Of a stretch of DNA of 64,000 bases, positions 22,656 to 34,330 are shown piece after piece (position 1 is the first letter of the stretch; every line of letters starts with the position of its first letter). The stretch lies in contig OY783212.1 in the NCBI GenBank assembly GCA_963678705.1, positions 15,562,001 through 15,626,000 of the forward strand, in the 5' to 3' direction. The position numbers and the translations under genes are program-made. The stretch is from Panorpa germanica (lineage: Eukaryota; Arthropoda; Insecta; Mecoptera; Panorpidae). The notes below the pieces were generated by a model. The model searched no databases. It was not told the DNA's origin and was given only the letters and a program-made list of their open reading frames with translations.

Positions 22656-24068
22656 GTGAATAAACAAGATGAAATTTAATTTACTTTTTTATTGAAGTGG
22701 AAATACCTAGATGTTTTTAGATGAATTGGAAATAAATTGAACATAATTGTACGAGCGAATATACATGAAAGTTCAACAATGGTCTGAAATTATAGAAATC
22801 TAGTTGATCTTGACGTCTCGTCCGATTCCTACCCTCTTTCCTTCAATTAACCCTGCGTGTGTACACTGGGTCTTTTAAGGTACAGTTGAAATTTCAAACT
22901 CCTATTTCTCTCTTATGAGTATACAGCGCGCTTCATCTATGCCCTCTAAAAAATCTAGGTAGTGATACGGACTTAAGGTTCCAGCAGCGTTCGAATCTGG
23001 CAGTTTACTTGCAAAGGCGAACCAGTGAAATTTGCCTCTGCTCTCTAAAAGGGCCAGTGTACAAACGACGTTAGTATTTTTCAATGTATTTTTTTTTTGC
23101 TTTTCTCGTTGTTTTACAGTTTTTTCAAGATTAGAATAAATGTTTTATATAATTTAATATATTATTACTTAGATTATATATTTACATTTTTTTTTTTTAT
23201 TAATTTTTTTTTAGTAAATTTTCTTTTTGACACTAATTATTATTAACTTTTATTAATTATTATTTCATAACTTGTGTATTTTCAACAATAAAAACTTATT
23301 TTGTGCCGAATAATCACCGTTCCGTTTATTATTACATGCCTGAATCCGTAAAATATTCCCCACTTGCAGGTGCACAAATAATTCCACTTTTTAAAACCCA
23401 CGCCAAAGACACTACATTCTTTCGAAAGCTTATAGTCTAAGGTAAAAAAATCTATAACCGTTTTTCTTAATATTTGTTTGTTGTAAAGTTACGAATTTTT
23501 TAACAATATTTCGTTTTTCCGCGTTTTTTACTATTTGTCAATTTTTATTAACAACGGTTTTAAACTTTGGACATTAGCAACTTCTGGACCATGCTAGTAG
23601 ACACTTCAAGAAGTAATCCAGAATTATTTCAGATTTTTTGAAAGCTTAGAAAACTCTAAAAACTCAACTGTTCCACCATGACTCGAAAAATATCACACGA
23701 AGGGTTGATTTCAAATTGTTTTATACAGCAGAGTGTAAAAGTGATGCTTAGAGCTAGCTCATGCAATAACATAATAAATGTTTTGATATTGAACAAAGAA
23801 AATTAAAATCGATTTTTTATTAAGTCTACAGACTTCTCTTGTGACGTCCAAAGATGATGGAAAACTAAAGGGCAACGCAGAAATTTTAAATAGCTATATC
23901 TTCGTTAACTTTAGGTTTTTTAAAAAATTAGAAGGAGCCAATATACTTCTTGGCTCATATTTCAAGAAAAATGAGTTTACAAGCTCAGTTATTGCACAAA
24001 ATCTTTTTCTCTATTTAATATGAGTATACGCTCTGTCCATTATTTTATACATATGAACCTATTTTCAG
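22656..24068 (+). other. Neuroligin intron 1
   Basis: This 1,413-nt GT-AG phase-1 intron lies between the two recognised exons. It holds T-rich low-complexity DNA (23085-23290) and a 23340-23800 stretch with no coding signal or recognised repeat. The acceptor has a short pyrimidine tract ending CTATTTTCAG. The frame open upstream of exon 2 from 24020 is intronic read-through and not an alternative exon start. Confidence 0.8.
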
Positions 24069-24257
24069 GTACTGCTCCGCCATGGACAGGATTACGACTG
24101 GCAGACAAGATGGCACCGGTTTGCCCACAAAACCCTCCGAAGCCAGATGCTTCAGTAATGTCCTTCGGAAGGTTAAGTCATCTGAAAAGACTTTTACCTT
24201 TTCTAAAAAACCAATCAGAAGACTGTCTATATCTCAATATATACGCTCCAGCTCAAG
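24069..24257 (+). CDS. Nlg: Neuroligin-family protein, coding exon 2 (partial gene)
   Basis: Residues 97-159 of the same protein. The acceptor CTATTTTCAG precedes 24069 and the donor GTAAGT starts at 24258, so the exon is 189 nt and symmetrical (phase 1 to phase 1). It reads GTAPPWTGLRLADK, then APVCPQ with Cys115, a variable segment, KRLLPFLKNQ, and SEDCLYLNIYAPA. The last part is the type-B carboxylesterase/cholinesterase signature 2 (E/D-x-C-L-Y-L-N-I). Cys115 and Cys149 are the pair that form the first disulfide loop in this fold. N144-Q-S is a glycosylation sequon. The spacing of VCPQ, the LLPxLxNQSEDC segment and LNIYxPA is that of neuroligins rather than acetylcholinesterase or gut carboxylesterases. 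The following exon, which should carry the YIHGE-type oxyanion segment, was not found downstream in this window. Confidence 0.88.
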
Positions 24258-24967
24258 GTAAGTCCGTTTTCACAGTATATTATCCCCAAACATCAACTCC
24301 TGCTTTACCACCAGGCTAGACACACGTAGAAATACAAGTTTATATTATCCCACGAATTTATCTCTTTCGAACTATCAATATTATTTATATATTTGAAATA
24401 TATTTCAATTTTATTTCAATAATGTTTGTATCTCCCCCCGCCTCACTATCCCATTTTATTTCGCAATTCAATATCCACGTTTATTCCATACCTAAAATAA
24501 TGTACATAATGTATAATAAAAAAACACCCCCTCTTCAGTTACCCCAGTCTAAATTCTCGGGTCTAGACTTCAGACAAATCGTGGATCGCGCTCGTATACA
24601 ATGTTAATCTGCGGTAAAACTGTTGCAAAAACAGAAGCTGTCTGCAAACGAATTAAATGTTCGAGATATTGGAAATGTGAGCATTTAAATAAAAATGTTC
24701 TATCTTCCATCGCGAGCAGGGTACCTGTACAATGTGCAATCGCGCAAATGTCGTTGTACATTTACAGTTTCTACTTGAATGGAGATAATGTTATACTTAT
24801 GTCAAAAATATTATTACAATTTTGTTATACAATTGGCAATTTTATTTCTTAAAATAATTGCAATATTGTAACCATTTCTAACAATGAAATAGTGAAATTT
24901 AAATAAAATTATGTTTGTAGAGATGTGAATTCTTGAGACGGTAATGCTCTGATGAATTAAACAATTA

Positions 24968-25105
24968 GGCTAAAACCGGATTGCAAGTAAATATTGCGCT
25001 GAAGCAATTCTGTAACACTTGGGATCATATTGCAATTAAATTTGGTACAAAGTTGTGATTTTAAATTATTGCCACGCAATTTTTATTCGTAGTGTGGGTT
25101 TAGCC
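24968..25105. mobile_element. Short MITE (family E), copy 1
   Basis: A 138-bp element with GGCTAAAACCGGATTGC at the left and, in reverse, GGCTAAACCCACACTACG at the right. TTA flanks both sides (24965-24967, 25106-25108). The interior is AT-rich with repeated CAAT/ATTG words. It lies about 0.7 kb into the putative intron 2. Confidence 0.7.
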
Positions 25106-25262
25106 TTACAATCATATTACAAATTTAATCATATATTATAAAGAGCAGTGGTGCAGCTCAAATTTCTAACTATTCTGCCATATCTTGTATTGTATAAGGG
25201 AATAGTTAGATTAAGGGAATAAACCTGATACCTTTAGAAAACTTTCGATAATAGACATATGG

Positions 25263-25444
25263 CCGATTCTCAATTCTCAGTTAACCCAGGTTTATTATAA
25301 ACCCTGGTTGATGCTTTTCTTTCTCAGGTGTCATTTTTTTCGAGTGAAACTTACAATTTTTGTTGTTTAACTGTGGTATCGGTCTTTGACAAAACTAGAA
25401 CAGTTATGCCTTAACTGAAGGTTAACTGAGAATTGAAAAAACGG
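25263..25444. mobile_element. Short MITE (family F)
   Basis: About 182 bp bounded by CAATTCTCAGTTAACC and its exact inverse GGTTAACTGAGAATTG, with outer CCGATTCT / CCGTTTTTT. Directly inside the left end is a second small palindrome (AACCCAGGTTTAT-TATAAACCCTGGTT). No coding frame, no clear target duplication and no second copy seen in the window. Confidence 0.65.
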
Positions 25445-25970
25445 TACTTACAAGTAGTTCATGTTGTGGACGTAACATATTACCTCAGTGAATTGGTTTG
25501 TCGTTACTCAGCCTGCAAGGATTGCTGCTGCAAACATAGTTACACCGTATAGCAGTTAGTTCTTGTATTCGTATGGTTTGAAGTCAGTCGAGCGGGCTGA
25601 ATTCAGAATTCTGGGTCTTGACTTGTATTTGTATATGGGGCCCCATAAAACATTTTCCATTTTATATAGGTTTATTGAAATGAGAAACTTTCAGTTTTGT
25701 AGTAAAACTTTATGCTCCAAATATTTGTATTTTGCATAAAACTCTTGTAAACATAAAAGAATTTGCGCGTTGAAATTATCCTACATGTCACGGAAATGGA
25801 AATGGGGAACGTTACTATAAAATGAAATAGGTGAAATAAGAAAAATGCTCTCGTATTCGTATTCGTATTTTCTTAAAGAAAATACTAGCATAAGATTAGA
25901 TTTGCTGTTTTACTGAACATTTATTATTGTTAATAAATGTTGTTTCTTGACATCCGCGATGGTGGGTAAG

Positions 25971-26020
25971 AAGTGGGAGGTGTGAGGTGAGAGGTGCGAG
26001 GCGTGAGGAGGGGGCGTGGT
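25971..26020 (+). repeat. G-rich degenerate minisatellite
   Basis: Short units of the type GTGAGGTGAGAGGTGCGAGG run together, ending GGAGGGGGCGTGG. Purine-rich on the plus strand, with many GG pairs. No coding frame. Confidence 0.65.
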
Positions 26021-26543
26021 CTGTGACGTTGCAAGGAACTTTATTTATTGATATGTTAATGGCTACTTTTTACAAAATGCTACGAGTAAAGTTGAAATGG
26101 TTCAATATCGATCATCACCACCATACATCGCTTTATATCGCGCAAAGATATCCTTGATAAATATGTTATACAACCAAATAATCAGGACTACTTATTAACT
26201 AAGTAATACGTATATTATAAGGCCAGTTATGCAACAATGGGGCTTTAGAAAAACATAATTGTGACTGAATACAATTACCTTTGGTGAGAGAACATTTGAA
26301 ACAAGAAGTTTCACAAATTGAAACGTGGTTTTAACATTATAACTTACTAGAGGACCAGTGCCGTCCATTATCTTAAAGACAAGCATCTAAAAACTAATAT
26401 GGAATATGTAATATTCATTTTGGATAGCATGTAATGTGAAATTTTGTCAACTTCTTTTGTGGATCTGCACTTTCGCTCTAGACATTTGTTATTTGATATT
26501 TTGCGCATGGCATTAGGACAGCTTATCTAATAAGTATGTCCTG

Positions 26544-26880
26544 TAAAGCCAGCATCAAACGATGTTGCGAACACTTTCCAACGTTGGACGCTTGATGGTT
26601 CTACGCATTGTGTGGTCGAAGTGTGCCCAATGTCTTGTGTCCAACGATCACGTTGGAAGCAGCTGTCGTTCTTTTGATCACACACTTGATCCACATGTCA
26701 TGCACTGCTGCACGAACTGCTGTTTTATACTTGAAGGTTTTTTTATTTACTTGAAAGTTTTTGTTAAACAGTGTCAGTGTCAATAATATCAACAATCATT
26801 CGGATCAATTATCGTTCCACCGTGTAGTAGGAAACTTGCCATGTCAATCTTCCAATATTGGACTTACATGTACAGGCTTA
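26544..26880 (+). mobile_element. TIR element family B, copy 2
   Basis: About 335 bp beginning TAAAGCCAGCATCAAACGATG and ending GTACAGGCTTA, whose reverse starts TAAGCCTG. Interior blocks CAACGTTGGACGCTTGATGG, TTACTTGAAAGTTTTTG and GTCAATCTTCCAATATTGGA are shared with the other two copies. It lies in the putative neuroligin intron 2. The right end is less certain than the left. Confidence 0.7.
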
Positions 26881-27196
26881 TGTAAAATAAACGTACATAT
26901 TACATACAGAGCTACAAGCATTTCTAGGAGAGCTTTTCTGTAGTATCACAAATGTAATCACTGGTTTACATAACTTATATTATTTTTAAGATAAAGTCAG
27001 ATTAATAACAAAACTTTAACCCATAATTACAAAATGTAGTTGTTAAATTATAAAATCTTCTAGAAGAGAGCCCGTCACGCGGTGATAAGTTGCGCACAGT
27101 TTGTTGACGGAACCTGTGAACGTGTTAAAACTTTTGTGTACTACTGAAAGCCCTGCTGCAAGTTGCAGGAAGTCTTGGCTAAGGTTAGGGCTAGGA

Positions 27197-27239
27197 CTAG
27201 GGCTTGGGGGTGCAATGTAGTGCAAACCCAAGACCCTAG
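27197..27239. other. Stable inverted-repeat hairpin
   Basis: CTAGGGCTTGGG (27197-27208) pairs with CCCAAGACCCTAG (27227-27239), a 12-bp stem with one bulged base. A further TGCA/TGCA pairing sits inside the loop. It lies in a GC-rich patch (27060-27300) of the putative neuroligin intron. It is short for a microRNA precursor, and nothing else in it was recognised. Confidence 0.5.
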
Positions 27240-28404
27240 ACTGACTCACGTAGGAGTCGCATGACATTCCGCATGCAAGGTGACGTTGAACATGGTTTTT
27301 GCAGTTACTTCCGACATTACTGTACTCTCAGTAAAAGTCTTTTTGTGCATATGAACACGATTTCAGTTTAATTAAATTAAAAACAAACGAATATATAATA
27401 ACATTTTCTATCCTTGTACTTTAAAATTAACATTTTCGTAAAAGCATTAGTGAATTACTTAAATAATACATAACGGCAAATATTACTTGATGAAATTTCA
27501 ACAGTAACAGACGGTTGCAATATCAAGATAAATTCATTTTACTGGAAATAAAGAAATTATATTTAACGAAGATTACATTCAGTTTAAATGATCTGTATTC
27601 ATCTTGCGCACGAATCAGATTACTAGAAATACGGCACATTCCTTAAATTCGTCTAGTAAGATCTAATGAAGTACTCGAATAAACTGGTTTCATACAAATA
27701 AACAAATTTAATCGAACTACATTAACATTAATTTGTGTAAATATAAACTTTACTCTATTAGCTAATATAATCAATTAGTACAAATGAAACATTTACATTA
27801 TTTATTTTTATAACTCCTTAGAATACTCGTATATTTAATGAAAATAAAACTATTATGCTAGATTGATAAAAGAATTAAGTAAAATTAAAATAGATCTTAA
27901 AAAGATCTTCCTAAATTTTTGATCATGACTTTTTTAAATTAAACAAAAATGAAATTTTAGACATACGAGTGACACTACATACATCTAATGCGCCGCGACG
28001 TGACGCCTACATTTGCAACAAGTTTTTTAATGCAGTCTTTGAAAAAATACATTTATTCTTAGTATCATTCCGTGAACTTACTTCCATTTCTATAAACAAA
28101 TAAATCTTTCTGTAATTAAAACGCATCCTGTTCCACAATAACTTTTTTTGTTTTATTTCATTTATAAAAATAACTTCCTAAATAATTCTATCCATATTGC
28201 ATATGTCGGAAACCGTCATTTAATATCTCATATTTAAAAGAAAAAATATTTTAACCAGATCTGCGGTATGCTGATGACTCATGTTTAAGTATAATCTTGT
28301 AGAATTACACAAAAGACTTTCTGAGAATTTATGATGAATTATTGTTTCTTGTAAGAAATATCTAAATTTTGGTTGAGTTTATCTCCAATAGTGTATTGAT
28401 ACAC

Positions 28405-28934
28405 ATTAAAGTATATAAATTTACAATAATTAATATAGATCAAAATAAAATTTGATTTAAAGGATAAAATTGAATTCCTTGAAATTTTCTTAAATGAGTG
28501 AAAGGTAAAATTATTAAAATAGCAATACATTATACTAAAGCAATTATTCCTCCAAACTTATTTGGAATAGATCGTAAAATTGCATAAGTAAATAAAAAAT
28601 ATCATTCAGGTTGACTATGAACTGGAGTAACTAAAGGATTAGCAGGAGTAAAATTATCAGGATCTCCTAATAAGTAAGGGTTTAAAAGAGTTAAAACAGT
28701 TAAAATTATTAATAAAATATAAAAGCCTGTTAAATTCTGAAGAGTGTAATAAGGATGGAAAGGAATTTTATCTAAATTTCTATTTAATCATAAAGGATTA
28801 TTAGATCCTGTTTGATGTAAAAATAATAAATGGATTATTATTATCGCAGCTACAATAAATGGCAAAACAAAATGAAAAGTAAAAAATCGAGTTAAAGTTG
28901 CGTTATATACAGCAAATCCTCCTCATAATCATTG
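28405..28934 (-). pseudogene. Nuclear mitochondrial insertion (NUMT): cytochrome b fragment
   Basis: On the minus strand this reads as about 176 codons of the central part of mitochondrial cytochrome b, roughly residues 135-310 of a protein of about 378. With the invertebrate mitochondrial code, recognisable blocks are [65 protein letters not shown] and KFQGIQFYPLNQILFW. TGA codes Trp and AGA codes Ser here, which marks a mitochondrial origin. Decay is visible: the usual Asp before NATLTR is Tyr, HIQPEW reads HSQPEW, Gly is replaced by Trp after NNPL, and one in-frame TAA follows IIALV. Both ends break abruptly into nuclear sequence, and the gene is partial, so this is a NUMT rather than organelle contamination. 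It lies in the putative neuroligin intron, antisense to the gene. Confidence 0.93.
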
Positions 28935-30171
28935 CCGCTTGCCATATCCATAGTCGGCAGTCGGATGTAGTCTGTTTCAGTGTTAGAGTGTCTTATTGTG
29001 AGCACGTATTTTGATTTGTACTATGTTAGAAGTATTAAAACACAATGTAGATATTCTAAATGTGGTTCATTCTTAGCTACTTTTCACTTGTAGCCGCAAT
29101 TATCTTCTACCCCAGTAAACATTTGGTGAAGTGTCCATTTTTGTGACGTTTCTATCATTATTTCACTTCAATTATAGTTCACATCAACTTTATCTTCATT
29201 TGTATTCCGACAGGTGGAGTGGTTCCGTCATCTGTAGCCGATAAAACAGACATTTCATATGAACGATTGTGAGAAACTGAACTATAAATGAACTCTTTCA
29301 TGACAAAAAAATCATAGGCATCTCCAATATGATGTCAAAGTGACTCCAAAATGCTCCAAAATCTTTACGCCAACATCATTTGGCATCATCTTTGTATGAG
29401 CTGGATTGGGTTCAGAACCAGTCCTTAACATAAGAATTCGATGAGCTTTTATGATTCAGGATTTTAAATTACCTTTTTTTGCTCTCACATCGTTATAAGT
29501 TATGTATGTAATTACAATTTACTCATCTCAGATCTGGATACGATCATATTACACCGCAAATCCCCTCTGATTTGCTTGCTTAAGAACAGAAAACAGAGTT
29601 TTATATAAGGCAAAGCGCCCCGCCCCATCCTGGAGGATATTTTAAGAAAATAAGTGCAAAAATGAGGCTTAGTTGCAAAGAACACAACTATTGCCAGCTG
29701 TCAAAATTTGACAATGAAAAATACGTAGAGATAATCTACGTTAAGAATGTTATGTCTAAAAATGAAGGGGATTATATCTTCCCCTATTATTTTTCCACTT
29801 TGTATTTTCTCCCCTACTTTTTAAGGTTAAATATAGGTTAAATTCTACTTGCATAAAGATCAATTTTGTCTGTAACATCTAATTGAATATAAAGTTAAGG
29901 TTGAAATGTTACAATTATATTTATGTAAGGAAATATTTATATTTATTCGTGGTAAATTATGTATGTACGATGAATTAGAAGTTAAAAGTGTATAAAACGA
30001 GAGTAGGGTGTGGGGAAGAGTGAAGAGTACTACGAGGGGGTTAAATATGGGTTAAAAAGTTTTAGAATACAAATAGGATTCGATGTGGGATTTGGAAGGT
30101 ATCAATATATCATCGGGATATTTATTATTTAAAACTTTGTTAGATTATAAAATTCAATGATAAAAGAAATA

Positions 30172-30443
30172 ACCTGCTAAACACAAGAAATATTATAGGT
30201 TATGTGAAATATATTATCGTATGTATTTCAAAAGTTCTGCTAAACACAAAATATGGATATTACTCTAAATGCATGAAATATTGGACTATCCCATAACACT
30301 AAACTGAACATGTCTTCTTATTGTTGTTTAATCTTGGCAAGAAAATTATATTTCACGATTGTATTTACAATAAAATTCGTCACAAATTATTATAGATAAA
30401 TATATAGATAAACGTTAAATACGCGTAACTGAGTTTAGCAGGT
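30172..30443. mobile_element. TIR element with sub-terminal repeat (family I)
   Basis: About 272 bp bounded by ACCTGCTAAACACA and its near inverse GAGTTTAGCAGGT, with TA on each side. The terminal motif recurs inside as TTCTGCTAAACACAA at about 30237-30251. A TA flank would suit a Tc1/mariner-like origin, but the two bases are weak evidence in AT-rich DNA. Confidence 0.5.
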
Positions 30444-32239
30444 TACATATCATATGTCTTTGAGCTGTAATAATTATTACATGGGTTGAGGCTTCAGAAT
30501 ATCTTCACTGTGTTTACTTACTACCACGATAAGCCGAGTGATGACACACACTCATACGGCTGGATATTAAAATTAATACATTTTTTAACTATATATTATT
30601 TTGATGCTCCCTTTGAAGGTAAATAACTCAGACAGTAAGAATCAAGCAGCTGTGTCAAAATTGTTTCTCCAAGCATTAACCTGCCTCTTGATGTGTCACG
30701 GATGAAGGGATTCTCGTATTCGTATTCCTACAGATTTATTAAGAAATTCATATATTTTAAAATTAAAACTGTCATTCTATTTCTCACGAGACAATATCAG
30801 TTCTAAATTCAATATTATATTTTTAATATTCCAAATTAATAATTCAAAATTAAATAAAACAACAGATTAACAAGATCCATGCAATTGAATTTATTCCTGT
30901 GACAACATGTAACCGAAAAAGAACTTTCGAAAACACTACATCGATCTAGTGTTACATTGTCTTTACTTTTATCCAGCATAAAAAAACATTGAAACGCAAA
31001 CCGCTGTCAACACGAATAATGTCAAACATATTGACAACCGTGAACACACCTTTACCGAATGGTTTTTATTGAAAAATGAATTTTTATTTTTTCTATAAAA
31101 ATAAGTTTAGATACAGGTAGATTGAATTAAGCAAGAACCACCAGAAAGGCAAAGGGCGACGCATTGAAGGTAGCCAACCCTATGTACTTGTACAATATTT
31201 TGTAATTTAATTTAATTTGGATAAGGGTTTATGAATTCAATAAAATTGTATTATCCCTGAGTTAAATTTAATACATTTTAAGGAAAATAATATATACAAA
31301 AATGATAAATTTCATTTGGTTGGGAACTTTTTGGAAACCCGCATTCTGTTTTATGTTAGATAAGTTTTCACCAGCTCTCGAATTTCAATAAAGGATCATT
31401 TAACAAGTATTATTTTCCGGTTTTCAAGTTCTACAAATATGTACTCGTATAATACCTTAATTAGAGCGCTAATGAGTGAACAATGAGATCGTTATTGTAT
31501 TCATACAGGAACAAACGGCGTATTTTGTAGACAACAATTATAAACCAGTTGTTAACGTGAGGATAAAGCAGGACATCGATTTTGTTCTTCTTTCTTGCGC
31601 TTTGAAATCACCACCTCCAAAGAATGTCGGCATATTACCAATATCAATCTTATAACCGACGACCTCCTACACTGTTAACATTTTAATAAATTATTGAAAA
31701 TTATAAGTTCGCTCACGAGTTCGCAAATATAATTAGGTCTATAAATTTTCAAGTGAAGCAACCCATGACTAATAGCGCAGGATTTCTAGTATCATTTTTT
31801 GTGTTTTTTTTTTTAAGTTACGTGTGTTTCTAAACCCTGTTGTAATACCATGACTAAACACACTAAAATTTCCTCCATTTTTTAATTCATATTTTTTTTT
31901 TGTAGTGGTAGGATATAATGCCAAACAGATTTTTGAATAGTCGACTGATGTAGTAACCTCGGCCTAGGCGTCTGTTTGTCGTCGACGGATATCCAACGTT
32001 AGCATTAGCTTCAGCGTTTGCCTTTGCGGTCGAACTTTATCTATTTGAATACGCGGAACAGCTGACTAACACATTTGCCAGTTGGAATTTGTGCTGTAAA
32101 TAAGTCCGCCGTTGATTTTTATTTTACTATTTTAACAGTACGTATTCACTTCTCAGTAGTATAGTACTGAAGTCTATAGCGCAGTGGTTGACAACTTTTC
32201 TTGATTATTGCATAATGGGTTGCGAACTTATTCTTTAGG

Positions 32240-32350
32240 AACCGATTTTTTAATTCTATATTGGCGTTTTTATTTTATTAAATATTTAAAAATTAACGGA
32301 TATATATCTAGTTAAAGTTTGAATTCTATTTTACTGCGTAATATTCCGGT
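32240..32350 (-). mobile_element. TIR element family A, degraded fragment
   Basis: About 110 bp match the end of copy 2 that follows its GTGGTCGATTTTTC block: CGATTTTTTAATT, then TTGGCG, TTTATTTTATTAAATATTTA and a GACGGATATA-like segment, ending near ATTCCGGTCG (the counterpart of AATGGTCGGCC). The outer TIR is absent. It is more diverged than the two full copies, which shows the family has been active at different times. Confidence 0.6.
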
Positions 32351-32512
32351 CGTTATCCTAGTAGTTATCACGCACTAAAAGAATATAATAATCAATGTTA
32401 TTTATTTTTGGTGTTATATCATGGCATTATATTGAAACATTATGGGTCGACTCAACAGCTGCTATAGGTTTAACATCTAATACTGAATTTCTTTTGCACT
32501 TTTTTTGTTTAA

Positions 32513-32941
32513 GCCGGCGCCAAACGATGCTACGAACATCTTCCAAGGTTGAACGCTTGATGGTTGGACGCATCGTGTGGCCGATTCTGGAATTGTGTCC
32601 AACGAAAGTGTGTCCAACGTTCATGTTGGAAGAAGTTCGAACTGTTGTCAATCTTTTGACCTACGTCAAAGTGATTTTTCTATCCCCACCATACACTTGA
32701 TCCACATGTCATGCATTGCTCGTTCACGAATCGTTCAACAAAGGAAGGTTTTATACTTGAAAGTTTCTTTATTTACTTGAAAGTTTTTGTTAAACAATGT
32801 GAGTGTCAATAATATCAACAAATTAATAAAATAAATAAATCATCGAAGAGCAGAAAACTTGTCATGTCAATCTTCCAATATTTGACTCACACGTTGAAGG
32901 CAAACATTTGAATTACGTTCACCGCAACATTTGGCGCTGGT
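32513..32941 (+). mobile_element. TIR element family B, copy 3 (best preserved)
   Basis: A 429-bp element. The left end GCCGGCGCCAAACGATGC and the reverse of the right end ACCAGCGCCAAATGTTGC are inverted repeats, and TAA flanks it on both sides (32510-32512 and 32942-32944). A TAA/TTA duplication is the hallmark of PIF/Harbinger insertions, so this is a Tourist-like non-autonomous element by inference. No transposase is encoded. It lies just downstream of the family A fragment. Confidence 0.75.
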
Positions 32942-33139
32942 TAACAGTGATTGTAAAGGTTGGCAAATGTTAGTGGAGAAGAAAGTGAGAAAGCAATGAG
33001 AAAAGGAAAACATGACTATTTCAACCGTTGATATCTTCTATAATATTGCGAATTGAATAAAAATAACTGGATATTTGAGGTTTTGATAGGCAACTTTATC
33101 TATATAGAGTGTAGTTTTATATAAATTTAGTTATGTTTC

Positions 33140-33200
33140 ACAACCCAATTATGCTGGACGACACTGCTGTGTCTTCGGGTTCAATCCTCGTAACAGATGT
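33140..33200 (+). mobile_element. SINE-like fragment with B box
   Basis: The segment CTGTGTCTTCGGGTTCAATC, then CTCGT, contains an RNA polymerase III B box (GGTTCAATCC at 33178-33187). A second, inverted copy lies at 34258-34330 and shares the word GTGTCTTCGNGTTCRATCC. Both are short and without a convincing A box. Confidence 0.4.
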
Positions 33201-34257
33201 ATATGTTTTTGGGGTTTTTGTTGTAATTAAAAGTATTAGGCAGCAGTGAACAGAGACAGCTATGATCGTTTAGACATATATGTGTTACAAAAAGATACCA
33301 TTGCGTTAGCGCTAAAGGTTGTGTAGCCCTGCTGCCTATAGTACTCGTAACATGATTGCACATAGGGCACTTCAACTCGCGTTCTATCTTTAGACTTGCT
33401 GTTATTTACATCTAAAATATATTGAAGTCGAATTAAAATTATGTACACACACTAATGCAATGCCGTATTCTGCGCCTGTTGTTTTGGATTTTGGTGAACG
33501 TAAACATCGCTTTATGTGAATACGATTCGCTTGTTAAATCCAACGTTAAGTGCTACATAAAAATTGTTAACAACATGCCAGTCAGCCAGTTTGAGTTTGG
33601 TTGGTGACTTTTTGCGATTGTAATTACTTTAACAAGAGTTCAAGTCACATTATTAATTTGTACATAGCTCGCGGCCATTCCAGTTGACTGATGATTATAT
33701 GAGTACAGCCGTTATGGGAATACGAATGGGACTGGAAGTGGGAGTGAAACAGATTGGAAAGTTTAATTTGGTACATTTTTTCATTTTCATTTTGTGATTT
33801 TTTTATGAAGATTATTTCCGACAAACCACTTAACGTTTAGCGAATTCGTAATTTAAATAAAATAAAATTAACTTTAATACAAGCATATGGGGTTTTTGTG
33901 AAATTTCTTCATGCGTTCTTAATTCTGTATTAACGCGCAAATTGGAATTTAATTTCTTTTAGAATTAAATTAACATTCTCATTTTTGTTCTGTATGTTTG
34001 TAAAGTGCCTACGTAAAATGACTACGTAATTCAAAATCGTTTTTACTTTAAATTCGAAAAACATATTAACATGTCTGAGATTATAACTACCAGACTTAAA
34101 TATCCCGTAATATTACTAGTTTTCGTAGGGACTCTGGCTTAGTTATAATTTTTTAATTTATTGTCGGACATTTTTCGATGTTGAGTCCTATCACCTTCGA
34201 TCTCTTACTATTTTGGCAGTGTGTTGAGTGTGAGCCCTCATACCGTATAAAATTAAC

Positions 34258-34330
34258 AATTAAACTAGCGCCGGTATAAGGGATCGAACACGAAGACACT
34301 TTGCCATCTACAAGTGTCACCTTTTCATTG
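34258..34330 (-). mobile_element. SINE-like fragment with B box, inverted partner
   Basis: Read on the minus strand: GATGGCAAAGTGTCTTCGTG, then TTCGATCCCTTATACCGGCG. The B box is TGTTCGATCC (34281-34290 reversed). It matches the fragment at 33140 over about 30 bp, so they are two members of one dispersed family. Confidence 0.4.

Noticed and set aside
24020-24319. Exon 2 frame read as a longer 99-codon gene
   Set aside because: The first 16 codons precede a good splice acceptor and the last 21 follow a GTAAGT donor; only 24069-24257 is exon.
24601-24852. 83-codon plus frame rich in Cys/Lys near the neuroligin
   Set aside because: No esterase or neuroligin motif and no acceptor in phase; it overlaps an opposed frame. 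Likely chance.
32175-32235. tRNA-like TAGCGCAGTGGTTGAC with GGTTGCGAACTT
   Set aside because: The spacing is suggestive, but the B box is poor and no T-arm pairing exists; it is too weak to list.
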